The notes under the pieces are model-generated. The model was not told the DNA's origin. It ran no database searches and worked only from the letters and a program-made list of their open reading frames with translations. A stretch of 7,400 nucleotides of DNA from JANQTF01 sp036835375. Its GTDB lineage: Bacteria > Bacteroidota > Bacteroidia > J057. The translations under genes and the position numbers were made by a program. Positions 1 through 6,469 of the stretch are shown here, in pieces. The stretch lies in contig DAITMB010000182.1 in the NCBI GenBank assembly GCA_036835375.1, forward strand, positions 1 to 7,400. The letters run 5' to 3'. Each line of letters starts with the position of its first letter. Positions within the stretch are counted from its first letter, which is position 1.

Positions 1-2741
1 AGGAGTTGCTCCTTTTCGGGGTTGTTTTCGTCGGGGAGGGATCTCCAGCGTTGGAGGTACTGGATGTGAAGATGATGGAGAATCTTTAGCTTGCCGTTTC
101 TCCAGGTGAGGTTGTCGTATTGGCCTTCTCTGCGGGTTGCGACAGGTTCGTCGAAGAGCTCGCCGATCATGGTGAATCCGTTTTCATGATCGGTCAGGAT
201 TTTGTTCAGGAAGAGGGCTCGCTCTGCGGGGTCCTCATCAAGCTCGGCGTAGCGCTTCATCGTCTCGACATGCGAGAGGATCAAGTTGGTTTCCGTTTGG
301 ATGAGCAGGAACTTGAAGAAGGTCCAGTCGTGAATGGTCTGCTTCAGGTCGGCAAAAGCCCGGGGCCTTTCCGCTTTCAATTTCTTCAAAGCCGCCCCCA
401 GCCCGTACCAACCAGTGAGGGTGATCCTGGACAGATTCCAACTAAACACCCAAGGAATGGCTCTCAGGTCATTGAGCGATCGGGTGCCTGTTCTGCGTGC
501 GGGGCGGGAACCTATCTTGCTTTTTTCCAGCACATCAATGCAGGTGGCCTTGCTGTAAAAATCGAGGAATCCGGGGGTTTCGATAAGGTCTTTGTAGTGT
601 GCCAGGGAATGCTGGGCTAAAAACTCCATGGTTTCATGGGGATAATCTGCCTCTACAGGGTGAATGTTGCTGTTGATGGATTGCCGGGCAACGCCGGAGG
701 CCAAGGCGTTGAGGTTGTAGGTGGCAGTGAGCGGATTGCCAAACTGTTGCGCCACGGATTCCCCCTGCACGGTGATTTTGATGGTACCGTTGACAGTGTG
801 GGCAGGCATACTTTCCAAAAAGCGGTGATGCTTGCCGCCGCCTCGGCTGATGGTGCCTCCCGTTCCGTGAAAAAAATATACCTCAGTTTGGTGCTGACGG
901 CCAATTTCAGCGAGTTTCTTTTCGGCTTTGAACAAATTCCACTTGCTGGCGATGGTGCCGCCGTCTTTGTTGCTGTCGCTGTACCCGAGCATCACTTCTT
1001 GCTGGTGCGACACGCGAGAGGCCCTTTGCTTCGTGATCGGGTGTTGCAGGAATTGGTCCAGGATCGTGGGGCCGTGATGCAGGTCTTCGATGGTTTCCAA
1101 GAGTGGGACCACCTTGAGGTTGGTATTGAGCAACTGGGTTTCACGCATCAGGAGGTACACCACGAGCAAATCGCTGAGACTTCTGGTCATGCTGACGATG
1201 AATGACCCGATTCCGTCAGAACCGTAGTCATGGATGTGGTGGCGCACGACCCGGTAACAGTCCAGGACATTGTCGGCCTCCGCTCCGTAGGAAACCGTGA
1301 TGTCGGTAATCAGGGCATGGTTTTCGAGGGTTTGGTTCAAAAACGCTACCCGTTTTTCCTCGTCCCAGTGTTCAAAATCATGGTCTTGAGCGCCATTTGA
1401 CTTCAGAATCTGCGAGATGGCCTTGTCGTGAAAGGCACTGTTTTGCCGGATGTCGAGCGTGGCGAGGTGGAAGCCAAAGCAGCTAACGGCCCGTTCGATA
1501 GGAAAAAGCAACTCCTCGGACAGGCCTTTTAAGCCGTTATCGACCAGGATGACCCGCAGGAATTTGAGGTCATCGGCCAGCACTTGGCTTGATCGGTAAT
1601 GCGCGTGGGCATCTGCGCGGTTTCCGGCAATGGTATTGTCGAGCTGCAACAGACATAAACTCACGTATTGGCGCCAGGGTTCGTAGGAATTTCTTCGAAT
1701 GGCTTTTTCGCCTGATTCGCCTAGGGATGCTGTTTTTTTCTCAATCGCTTCCGACAGAAAATATGGCACGGGGTTGCTGATGGCGGAAACGGAAAGTTTG
1801 CTGGCCAAGGTCACCAATTGGGCCCGAATCAGCGAAAGCGCATGTTGTCGGTGCAGCAACAATGTCTCTTGTGTGATGTGCGGCGTCACGAAGGGATGCC
1901 CATCTCTGTCGCCGCCCACCCAGCTTCCGAATTTGATCTTCGGGAAGTGATCGGGATTCTTGATTTTGTTGGGGTTGAGGCCCATTTCGATCCAGGAACC
2001 TCGGAGTTGTTGGTCGCATTTCTCCAACACGGTTGGGAACACGTTTCTCAAATAATGTAAGGTGTTGGCTCGTTCGTCGCGGATATCTGGTTTTTCGAGG
2101 TAGATTTCACCTGTTCGCCACCATCTTTCGAGCAGGTGGATGATTTTTTCTCTGATCTCGTTTTGCTCGAGTTTGCTGAGGGACACATTTTCTCGCTGCA
2201 CGAGGAGCAGGTACAATTCCCGATGAATCTCGATGACCGTCACTCTTTTCGATTCTGTGGGATGGGCCGTCAAGACGGGGATCACGGTGGTTTGGGCAAT
2301 GGCTTGGAGCATGTCTGCTTCGCTTATGCCCTGGTCTTTCCAGATTTTGAATGCTTCTGCCCAAGAGCCTCGAATCGAGGTAATGTCTGCTTGGGTCTCC
2401 ATTTTTCGTCGGTACTGCGTAGCGGCATTCTCTTCCACCAGGGTCATCAGTTGGAAGTAAATGCTCAATGCCTGAATCACTTTTTCATCTGAAATGGTCT
2501 CGTCGAATGAGACAAAGTCACCGCTTGGATCGCCATGGATGAGTGGAATGAGATCCTGCTCATGAATCCTCGTCAACATCTCAGCATAGCAGCCAATGAT
2601 GAAATGCCTGCGGTCTGTGATATCCTGAAATCGAATTTGGTGGGGCTGCATGTCGTAGGCTCGTTGAAAGGCTGAATACATCTGACCGTGAAGCAGAGGT
2701 TTGGAGGTATGATGGCCGCCCCTCCCTTGCTGCTCAAACAT
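1..2741 (-). CDS. ppc: Phosphoenolpyruvate carboxylase, C-terminal end cut by the window edge
   Basis: The enzyme carboxylates phosphoenolpyruvate with bicarbonate to give oxaloacetate and phosphate, replenishing the TCA cycle in the cytoplasm. I read the minus frame codon by codon (codons start at + positions divisible by 3) and found no stop from 2741 to 3, giving 913 residues. Family motifs appear in order: TAHPTES with the catalytic His at 160, GSWVGGDRDGHP at 272-283, FGFHLATLDIRQNS at 422-435, VMLGYSDSNKDGG at 583-595 (Lys592), FHGTGGTISRGGG at 624-636, IGSRPARR near 743-750 and LRAIPW near 759-764. The tail (HLHIQYLQRWR) is typical of the last 30-50 residues, so only the usual NGIAAG-type end is missing. 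Full length would be about 930 residues, normal for the family. Oddities are Thr627 where E. coli has Arg581, and TVQGE instead of TEQGE. The start is uncertain: ATG at 2741 follows an in-frame stop at 2756-2754 and a purine-rich AAGAAG, but ATGs at 2681 and 2651 are also possible. Confidence 0.97.
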   Translation of the reverse strand, partial: MFEQQGRGGHHTSKPLLHGQMYSAFQRAYDMQPHQIRFQDITDRRHFIIGCYAEMLTRIHEQDLIPLIHGDPSGDFVSFDETISDEKVIQALSIYFQLMTLVEENAATQYRRKMETQADITSIRGSWAEAFKIWKDQGISEADMLQAIAQTTVIPVLTAHPTESKRVTVIEIHRELYLLLVQRENVSLSKLEQNEIREKIIHLLERWWRTGEIYLEKPDIRDERANTLHYLRNVFPTVLEKCDQQLRGSWIEMGLNPNKIKNPDHFPKIKFGSWVGGDRDGHPFVTPHITQETLLLHRQHALSLIRAQLVTLASKLSVSAISNPVPYFLSEAIEKKTASLGESGEKAIRRNSYEPWRQYVSLCLLQLDNTIAGNRADAHAHYRSSQVLADDLKFLRVILVDNGLKGLSEELLFPIERAVSCFGFHLATLDIRQNSAFHDKAISQILKSNGAQDHDFEHWDEEKRVAFLNQTLENHALITDITVSYGAEADNVLDCYRVVRHHIHDYGSDGIGSFIVSMTRSLSDLLVVYLLMRETQLLNTNLKVVPLLETIEDLHHGPTILDQFLQHPITKQRASRVSHQQEVMLGYSDSNKDGGTIASKWNLFKAEKKLAEIGRQHQTEVYFFHGTGGTISRGGGKHHRFLESMPAHTVNGTIKITVQGESVAQQFGNPLTATYNLNALASGVARQSINSNIHPVEADYPHETMEFLAQHSLAHYKDLIETPGFLDFYSKATCIDVLEKSKIGSRPARRTGTRSLNDLRAIPWVFSWNLSRITLTGWYGLGAALKKLKAERPRAFADLKQTIHDWTFFKFLLIQTETNLILSHVETMKRYAELDEDPAERALFLNKILTDHENGFTMIGELFDEPVATRREGQYDNLTWRNGKLKILHHLHIQYLQRWRSLPDENNPEKEQL

Positions 2742-2889
2742 AGCCAATCTTCTTTAGAAACTGGGCCTTGGGGTGGGATTAGGGCAGAGTCTGCGACATT
2801 CGTATCAACAGCGATTTTTCAACAAAAGGGTAAGCGCGTCTCCCCAGTGCTTAGGGGCAGGAATTCGGGGACGAGGATAGGTTTTGTCT

Positions 2890-3270
2890 TCATCGCCGCT
2901 CAGACAACGGGCCTCCCCTAATGGTAAACACAACAAAGCCAGCTCCAATTAAAAAACCTGAGATGGAAGGCACGGCCAGAAAAACTGAATAGTTACTATT
3001 CCAAACCATAGTGATAAAAACCAACACGGAACCAAATAGGTAAATGCCGCTTGTCACCAAGCCAAAAACGCTACCCCAATTCAGTTTTTTCACGATACCA
3101 TAACCACTCACGATAGATATGGGACCTGTTAAGGTGATGTCTGCCCAGGGGATCAACACGTTCAACAACTCAGTTTGAGAAAAAATACTTCCATCCCCCC
3201 AAGTGTACAAACCACCAACGATAGCAAAAATACCAATCAGGATAAATAGTATGCCGAATGCCTTATTCAT
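2890..3270 (-). CDS. Small four-helix membrane protein of unknown function
   Basis: The 126-residue product is not one I recognise. It has four hydrophobic stretches, at about residues 4-23, 36-60, 66-90 and 96-118, which points to a small polytopic inner-membrane protein. Glycine is frequent in the helices. There is no cleavable signal peptide beyond the first helix and no cysteine or histidine cluster that would suggest metal or redox chemistry. The C-terminus ends in a short charged tail (SERR). The ATG at 3270 is preceded by a weak AGGA 3 bases upstream. The gene lies between ppc (148 bases downstream) and the serine hydrolase (163 bases upstream), all on the same strand but too far apart to indicate one tight operon. 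Counted G+C over 2941-3240 is 126/300 (42%), well below ppc. The alternation of hydrophobic and loop segments supports a real gene. Confidence 0.75.
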   Translation of the reverse strand: MNKAFGILFILIGIFAIVGGLYTWGDGSIFSQTELLNVLIPWADITLTGPISIVSGYGIVKKLNWGSVFGLVTSGIYLFGSVLVFITMVWNSNYSVFLAVPSISGFLIGAGFVVFTIRGGPLSERR

Positions 3271-3433
3271 TGTCCTGAAATTTTATTGTTGAGTTCATTC
3301 AAATTTCTTCTCCATTCATTACTCAAGTTATATTCGTTCGTTTTCAATTTTGCGGGAATAAGAAATTCCCCCTAAGAAAAGCTTGATGCAACTACTACTC
3401 TACCACTTTTGGGTAACTGCCAACAACTGCTTC

Positions 3434-4558
3434 TCATTTTTTCATGGCTTTTTGAGTGAGTTTAATCATGACTTTGAAGGAAATGTCAGGGTGTGCCACT
3501 TGATTCACTGTGCCCACCACGTACATATTCTCTGATGGACTGTAGAATGCCAGTGCACCCGAAAGGCCAGAGTGACCGATAAAGTACGGAACTGCACCCG
3601 TCGGATTGAACATCCAAGGAAGTTTGAATAAGTGTATGCCAATTCCGGCGCGCATGGGGAAAAATATCTTGTTCCATTGTTGCAATTCGTCTAGGTAGGT
3701 TGAGGGAAACAACTTGCCTGAGAAGAAAGCTTGAATAAAAATGAGCATGTCTGCTGACGTTGACACCATCCCACCGTCTGAACTAAATGAGATCATTGCT
3801 TGTGGTATGGTCAGCTTATTGCCCTTATAATAGAGGGTCTTGGGTGTCTGATCCTCAGCGTCTTGATAAAGGTAAGTGCTTGTCAAGCCAAGCGGTTGAA
3901 TGATGGACACTTGGCAGTTTTCGGAATATGACTTGTTGGTGATGGTTTCAATGATCTTGCCCAATAGCTGAAAGTTTGCATCAGAATAATTGGCTTTATT
4001 TTTTGTACCTGGAGCAAAAAGAGGTTTCATCAAATTAGTTCGTAGAATCGCTTGTTCAAACGTCCAGAATTGGTCCATGCCGCTGGTTATTTCGTCTTCC
4101 AGACTTTTGCCGCTGGCACCTTTTCCCTGAAAGTAGTCTGGCAGTCCTGACGTGTGGGATAGCAAATGCTGAATCGTGATTTCTTCTGAATAATCAATTC
4201 CTTTGTATATGTGGAGCCCAGCCATTACAGATTTGTCCAAAAACTTGGTGATCTTATCATCCAGCGTCAAATGGCCGTCTGCTCTTAATTGCAGAATGAT
4301 GGCAGTGGTAAACAATTTGGTGGTGCTGGCAATGAAGTAAGCTTGGTCTTTGGATAAGTCACCAGCGCTACCACTCCACTGTAAACTGTCTTTCTGCACA
4401 GCAAATGACACTCCGAATACTCGTTTCCCGTCAACTGCCTGGTCCAAGATCGCTTGAAACGATTGTTCCTTTTCAGTCATACTATTTACGGTGTTAACTT
4501 GCCCATACGTCGTTTGGAATACGGCTAGAAAAACTACAAATGCATGTATTCTGGTCAT
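3434..4558 (-). CDS. Secreted serine hydrolase, beta-lactamase class C/penicillin-binding-protein fold
   Basis: The 374-residue product belongs to the serine beta-lactamase-like superfamily (Pfam Beta-lactamase), which includes AmpC, D-Ala-D-Ala carboxypeptidases and many esterases or peptidases. A signal peptide covers about residues 1-20, with likely cleavage around YGQ, so it acts in the periplasm or outside the cell. The nucleophile motif is STTK (Ser78, Lys81). LLSHTSGLPDY at 132-142 is a family hallmark. The second motif reads NYSDANFQ, placing Tyr191 as the general base with Asp193 where true class C enzymes have Asn. The third motif is HSG at 329-331, in place of KTG. The length is normal for a single-domain member. 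YSD and HSG occur in many non-lactamase members, so an esterase or peptidase acting on peptides or cell-wall fragments is at least as likely as antibiotic resistance. ATG at 4558 gives the complete signal peptide but has no Shine-Dalgarno. G+C over 3961-4320 is 151/360 (42%). Confidence 0.93.
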   Translation of the reverse strand: MTRIHAFVVFLAVFQTTYGQVNTVNSMTEKEQSFQAILDQAVDGKRVFGVSFAVQKDSLQWSGSAGDLSKDQAYFIASTTKLFTTAIILQLRADGHLTLDDKITKFLDKSVMAGLHIYKGIDYSEEITIQHLLSHTSGLPDYFQGKGASGKSLEDEITSGMDQFWTFEQAILRTNLMKPLFAPGTKNKANYSDANFQLLGKIIETITNKSYSENCQVSIIQPLGLTSTYLYQDAEDQTPKTLYYKGNKLTIPQAMISFSSDGGMVSTSADMLIFIQAFFSGKLFPSTYLDELQQWNKIFFPMRAGIGIHLFKLPWMFNPTGAVPYFIGHSGLSGALAFYSPSENMYVVGTVNQVAHPDISFKVMIKLTQKAMKK

Positions 4559-4706
4559 CGACTTTGGCTTTGGTGGTGACGGTTATGAATGCAGAATTTC
4601 CCTGATTAAGGTATGAAAAAATGCAGGATAATTTGTTTTCGATCAGTGAGTTACGAAGATTGATCCCCCTCAAGATACTATCCACTTTTAGATTGGACTA
4701 TGACGG
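4559..4706. other. Non-coding gap between the hydrolase and the truncated exported-protein gene
   Basis: These 148 bases hold no convincing gene. They contain the promoter side of the serine hydrolase, but I could not find a clear Bacteroidota-type TTTG/TAnnTTTG pair. I translated the minus strand downstream of the stop at 4709-4707 in the other frames, and none continues the conserved sequence of the exported protein. The missing 3' half of that gene is therefore absent here, not shifted out of frame. I saw no strong hairpin with a T tract and no terminal inverted repeat. Confidence 0.5.
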
Positions 4707-5102
4707 TCAGGCCCTTAGATTGAGGTAGGCGAAACGGATGGATTCGGACTTTCCGCTGGCTGTGTTCCAGATGTAGATGGTGAGGTCTTGTCGGTTGTTG
4801 CGGTTGTTGCCAAAATCGCCGAGGTACCAGTTCCCATTTGGGTCTAGGGTCACATCCTCCCAATCGCGATGTACGGCCCCCTCTGTGCGAAGGCTATCGA
4901 GCAGTTGCCCGTGGCAGTCAGTGAGGCAGAGGGTGGGCTCACCGCCGCTCTCGTTGTGCCACCACAGCTTGTCGGGCGCCTCGATGAAAAGGCCTGAGGC
5001 CTCGCTGTGAATGTCCGGGAGCTTGAAGCGCTTGGGGTGCTGCTGGGCGGAAATGAGGACGGCTGTGAAAAGAATTGCAAGGCAAGAGAGAAAGTGCGTC
5101 AT
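4707..5102 (-). CDS. Exported protein of unknown function, probably 3'-truncated
   Basis: The product has 131 residues. A clear signal peptide (residues 1-19 or 20, hydrophobic core then ISAQ) shows export. The mature part has the look of one blade region of a beta-propeller-like family: EASGLFIEAPDKLWWHNESGG near 35-55, DWEDVTLDPNGNWYLGDFGNN near 80-100, then IYIWNTASG. From memory, proteins with this pattern in Bacteroidota run to roughly 270-300 residues and continue after the IxFxY strand. Here the protein stops about five residues after IRFAY, so the 3' half seems to be missing. The 5' end is intact. G+C over 4741-5100 is 210/360 (58%), unlike the 42% hydrolase gene just downstream. The start codon is only 18 bases from the divergent ATPase start. 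It may be a decaying remnant or a short expressed protein. The function is unknown, and I do not claim enzymatic activity. Confidence 0.65.
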   Translation of the reverse strand: MTHFLSCLAILFTAVLISAQQHPKRFKLPDIHSEASGLFIEAPDKLWWHNESGGEPTLCLTDCHGQLLDSLRTEGAVHRDWEDVTLDPNGNWYLGDFGNNRNNRQDLTIYIWNTASGKSESIRFAYLNLRA

Positions 5103-5120
5103 TTGAACAAGCTACGTTAG

Positions 5121-6458
5121 ATGAATCCAATGGCTAAATTTGAATACAAATTTCCGGTTTCTGATCCTTTTATTGCCAGAGATGTCACGGCTCCGGACTT
5201 TGACATTACCGAGACAGAGAAGTGGGAGCAAACGCTGATGGTGGAGTTGAACGACTTCCGCACACCGGAAAAAGGCCCCTTTCTCGAATTTCTATCTTTC
5301 CAGTTAAACATAGCTGAAGAGCATTTAACAAGTTTGAATCAGCACCATCAAAAGATCATTTTTTCAGGCCACCGAGGCTCGGGGAAAACGCTGGAGCTAA
5401 ACTTGGCGAGTGAATATCTGCATCACCGCGACCGGTATTTTACTGTCTTCATTGAGTTGGAAAAAGTGCTTCCTGTCTCAGAATTCGAGCCAGAAGATTT
5501 CTTTGTGCTTCTCATTACCAAACTGGCCGAACAAGCCGCAAAAAGTGGGTTAACCTTTAACACGGAGGCATTTGATGACCTCGCCACGGAATGGTTGTCG
5601 GATGTTGAAATCAAAACTGAACACAGCACTAAAAAAGGACAAGAAACCAGTGGTGGCGCAGGAGTAAAGTTTGGAATCGCGAGCTTTCTTGAATTAGGCG
5701 CGAACTTCAAGGCGATCTTTTCCTCTCACTCACTCAACTCAAAGACCATTCGCGAGAATGTTAGAAATAACCCGGTTCAACTTATTGCCAAGTTGAATAC
5801 CTTGTTCCAGGCCATGCGCGAATCTCTTGAGTACCACCAAAGATTAGGGTTGGGTAAAGATTTGCTCTTCGTGCTAGATGGGAGTGAAAAGGCCAACAAT
5901 GAGGTTTACAAGAAGTTATTCATTGAGGATCAATACCTGATTTCCAAGCTCCAAGTCAACTTAATTGCTTCCGTTCCCATTCAGTCGTTTTATGATATCC
6001 AATATTCCGCTCAGCAAAGTGAATACACCGACTACCTCATGCCCATGGTGGACCTGTCGATTGAAGGCGCGCCTGCAAAGCTGGCAGAGGTCGTGACTCG
6101 GCGTGTGGATGCCGACACCTTTTTTGGGGATAATACGCTGCCGGAGTTATCAGCTTTGTCGGGCGGCTCCCCCCGAGAATTGCTTAAAATCGTCAACAGT
6201 TGCTTTCAGCAAAGCAGAGGAAAAAGGATTACACCGGCGATTCTGGAGCGGGTGAAAAATCTGCTTGGACGCAAAATGCTGGACCGGATGACCTCTGAGC
6301 ACAAGCAAGCCCTCCGTGCATACAAAATGAAGGAGATGACCTTGGCAGACCCCCCTTTCCGTGACATGCTCACCCAATTGTTTGTGATCAAGTCCAATGG
6401 CAGCTTGCACGTTCATCCGCTCCTAGGTCCACTGCTCAGCGATGAGGAAATATTCTGA
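5121..6458 (+). CDS. P-loop ATPase (AAA/STAND-like) of unknown function, first gene of a two-gene unit
   Basis: The product has 445 residues, no signal peptide and no membrane helix, so it is cytoplasmic. A Walker A motif GHRGSGKT lies at 83-90 after a hydrophobic strand (KIIFSG). The Walker B-like strand DLLFVLDGSEK at 247-257 has Asp253 and Glu256, resembling the DGLDK form seen in some AAA/STAND ATPases. LIASVPIQ at 281-288 fits a sensor 1 strand. LSGGSPRELLKIV at 347-359 fits the GGxPR motif common in STAND and ORC-like ATPases. A short C-terminal part (about 390-445) looks like a winged-helix or helical tail. Between Walker A and B there is a Gly/Ser-rich stretch at about 170-215 of unclear structure. 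It probably hydrolyses ATP and acts as a switch for its neighbour. ATG at 5121 gives MNPMAKFEYK; ATG at 5130 is an alternative, and neither has a Shine-Dalgarno. Sampled G+C is 109/240 (45%) over 5461-5700. The biological role is not known. Confidence 0.9.
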   Translation: MNPMAKFEYKFPVSDPFIARDVTAPDFDITETEKWEQTLMVELNDFRTPEKGPFLEFLSFQLNIAEEHLTSLNQHHQKIIFSGHRGSGKTLELNLASEYLHHRDRYFTVFIELEKVLPVSEFEPEDFFVLLITKLAEQAAKSGLTFNTEAFDDLATEWLSDVEIKTEHSTKKGQETSGGAGVKFGIASFLELGANFKAIFSSHSLNSKTIRENVRNNPVQLIAKLNTLFQAMRESLEYHQRLGLGKDLLFVLDGSEKANNEVYKKLFIEDQYLISKLQVNLIASVPIQSFYDIQYSAQQSEYTDYLMPMVDLSIEGAPAKLAEVVTRRVDADTFFGDNTLPELSALSGGSPRELLKIVNSCFQQSRGKRITPAILERVKNLLGRKMLDRMTSEHKQALRAYKMKEMTLADPPFRDMLTQLFVIKSNGSLHVHPLLGPLLSDEEIF

Positions 6459-6469
6459 CGACTATCGAG

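Noticed and set aside
120..1205. Two plus-strand open frames (120-620 and 636-1205) of 166 and 189 codons
   Set aside because: They lie entirely antisense to ppc, whose protein motifs are unmistakable. Their translations show no recognisable domain and follow from the codon bias of ppc.
1589..2492. Several plus- and minus-strand open frames of 60-120 codons within ppc
   Set aside because: All are in other frames of the verified ppc reading frame and lack recognisable features.
2688..2921. Plus-strand open frame of 77 codons between ppc and the membrane-protein gene
   Set aside because: It overlaps the 5' end of ppc and the 3' end of the membrane gene antisense, is low in recognisable structure and has no ribosome binding site.
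2851..2921. Seven-base inverted repeat TTAGGGG (2851-2857) and CCCCTAA (2915-2921)
   Set aside because: The arms are short and 57 bases apart, with the second arm inside the coding end of the membrane gene. It has no T tract and is not convincing as a terminator or mobile-element end.
2890..4706. Search for insertion-sequence ends or direct repeats flanking the AT-rich block
   Set aside because: No transposase gene, matching terminal inverted repeats or target-site duplication could be seen by eye at the borders.
4678..4863. Alternative minus frame as a frameshifted continuation of the truncated exported protein
   Set aside because: Its translation (ending LTVIVQSKSG) shows none of the expected family blocks, so a single frameshift does not restore the gene.
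5102..5141. TTTG (5102-5105) and TAAATTTG (5134-5141) as a Bacteroidota promoter
   Set aside because: The 28-base gap is longer than the usual spacing, and the second element lies inside the ATPase coding sequence.
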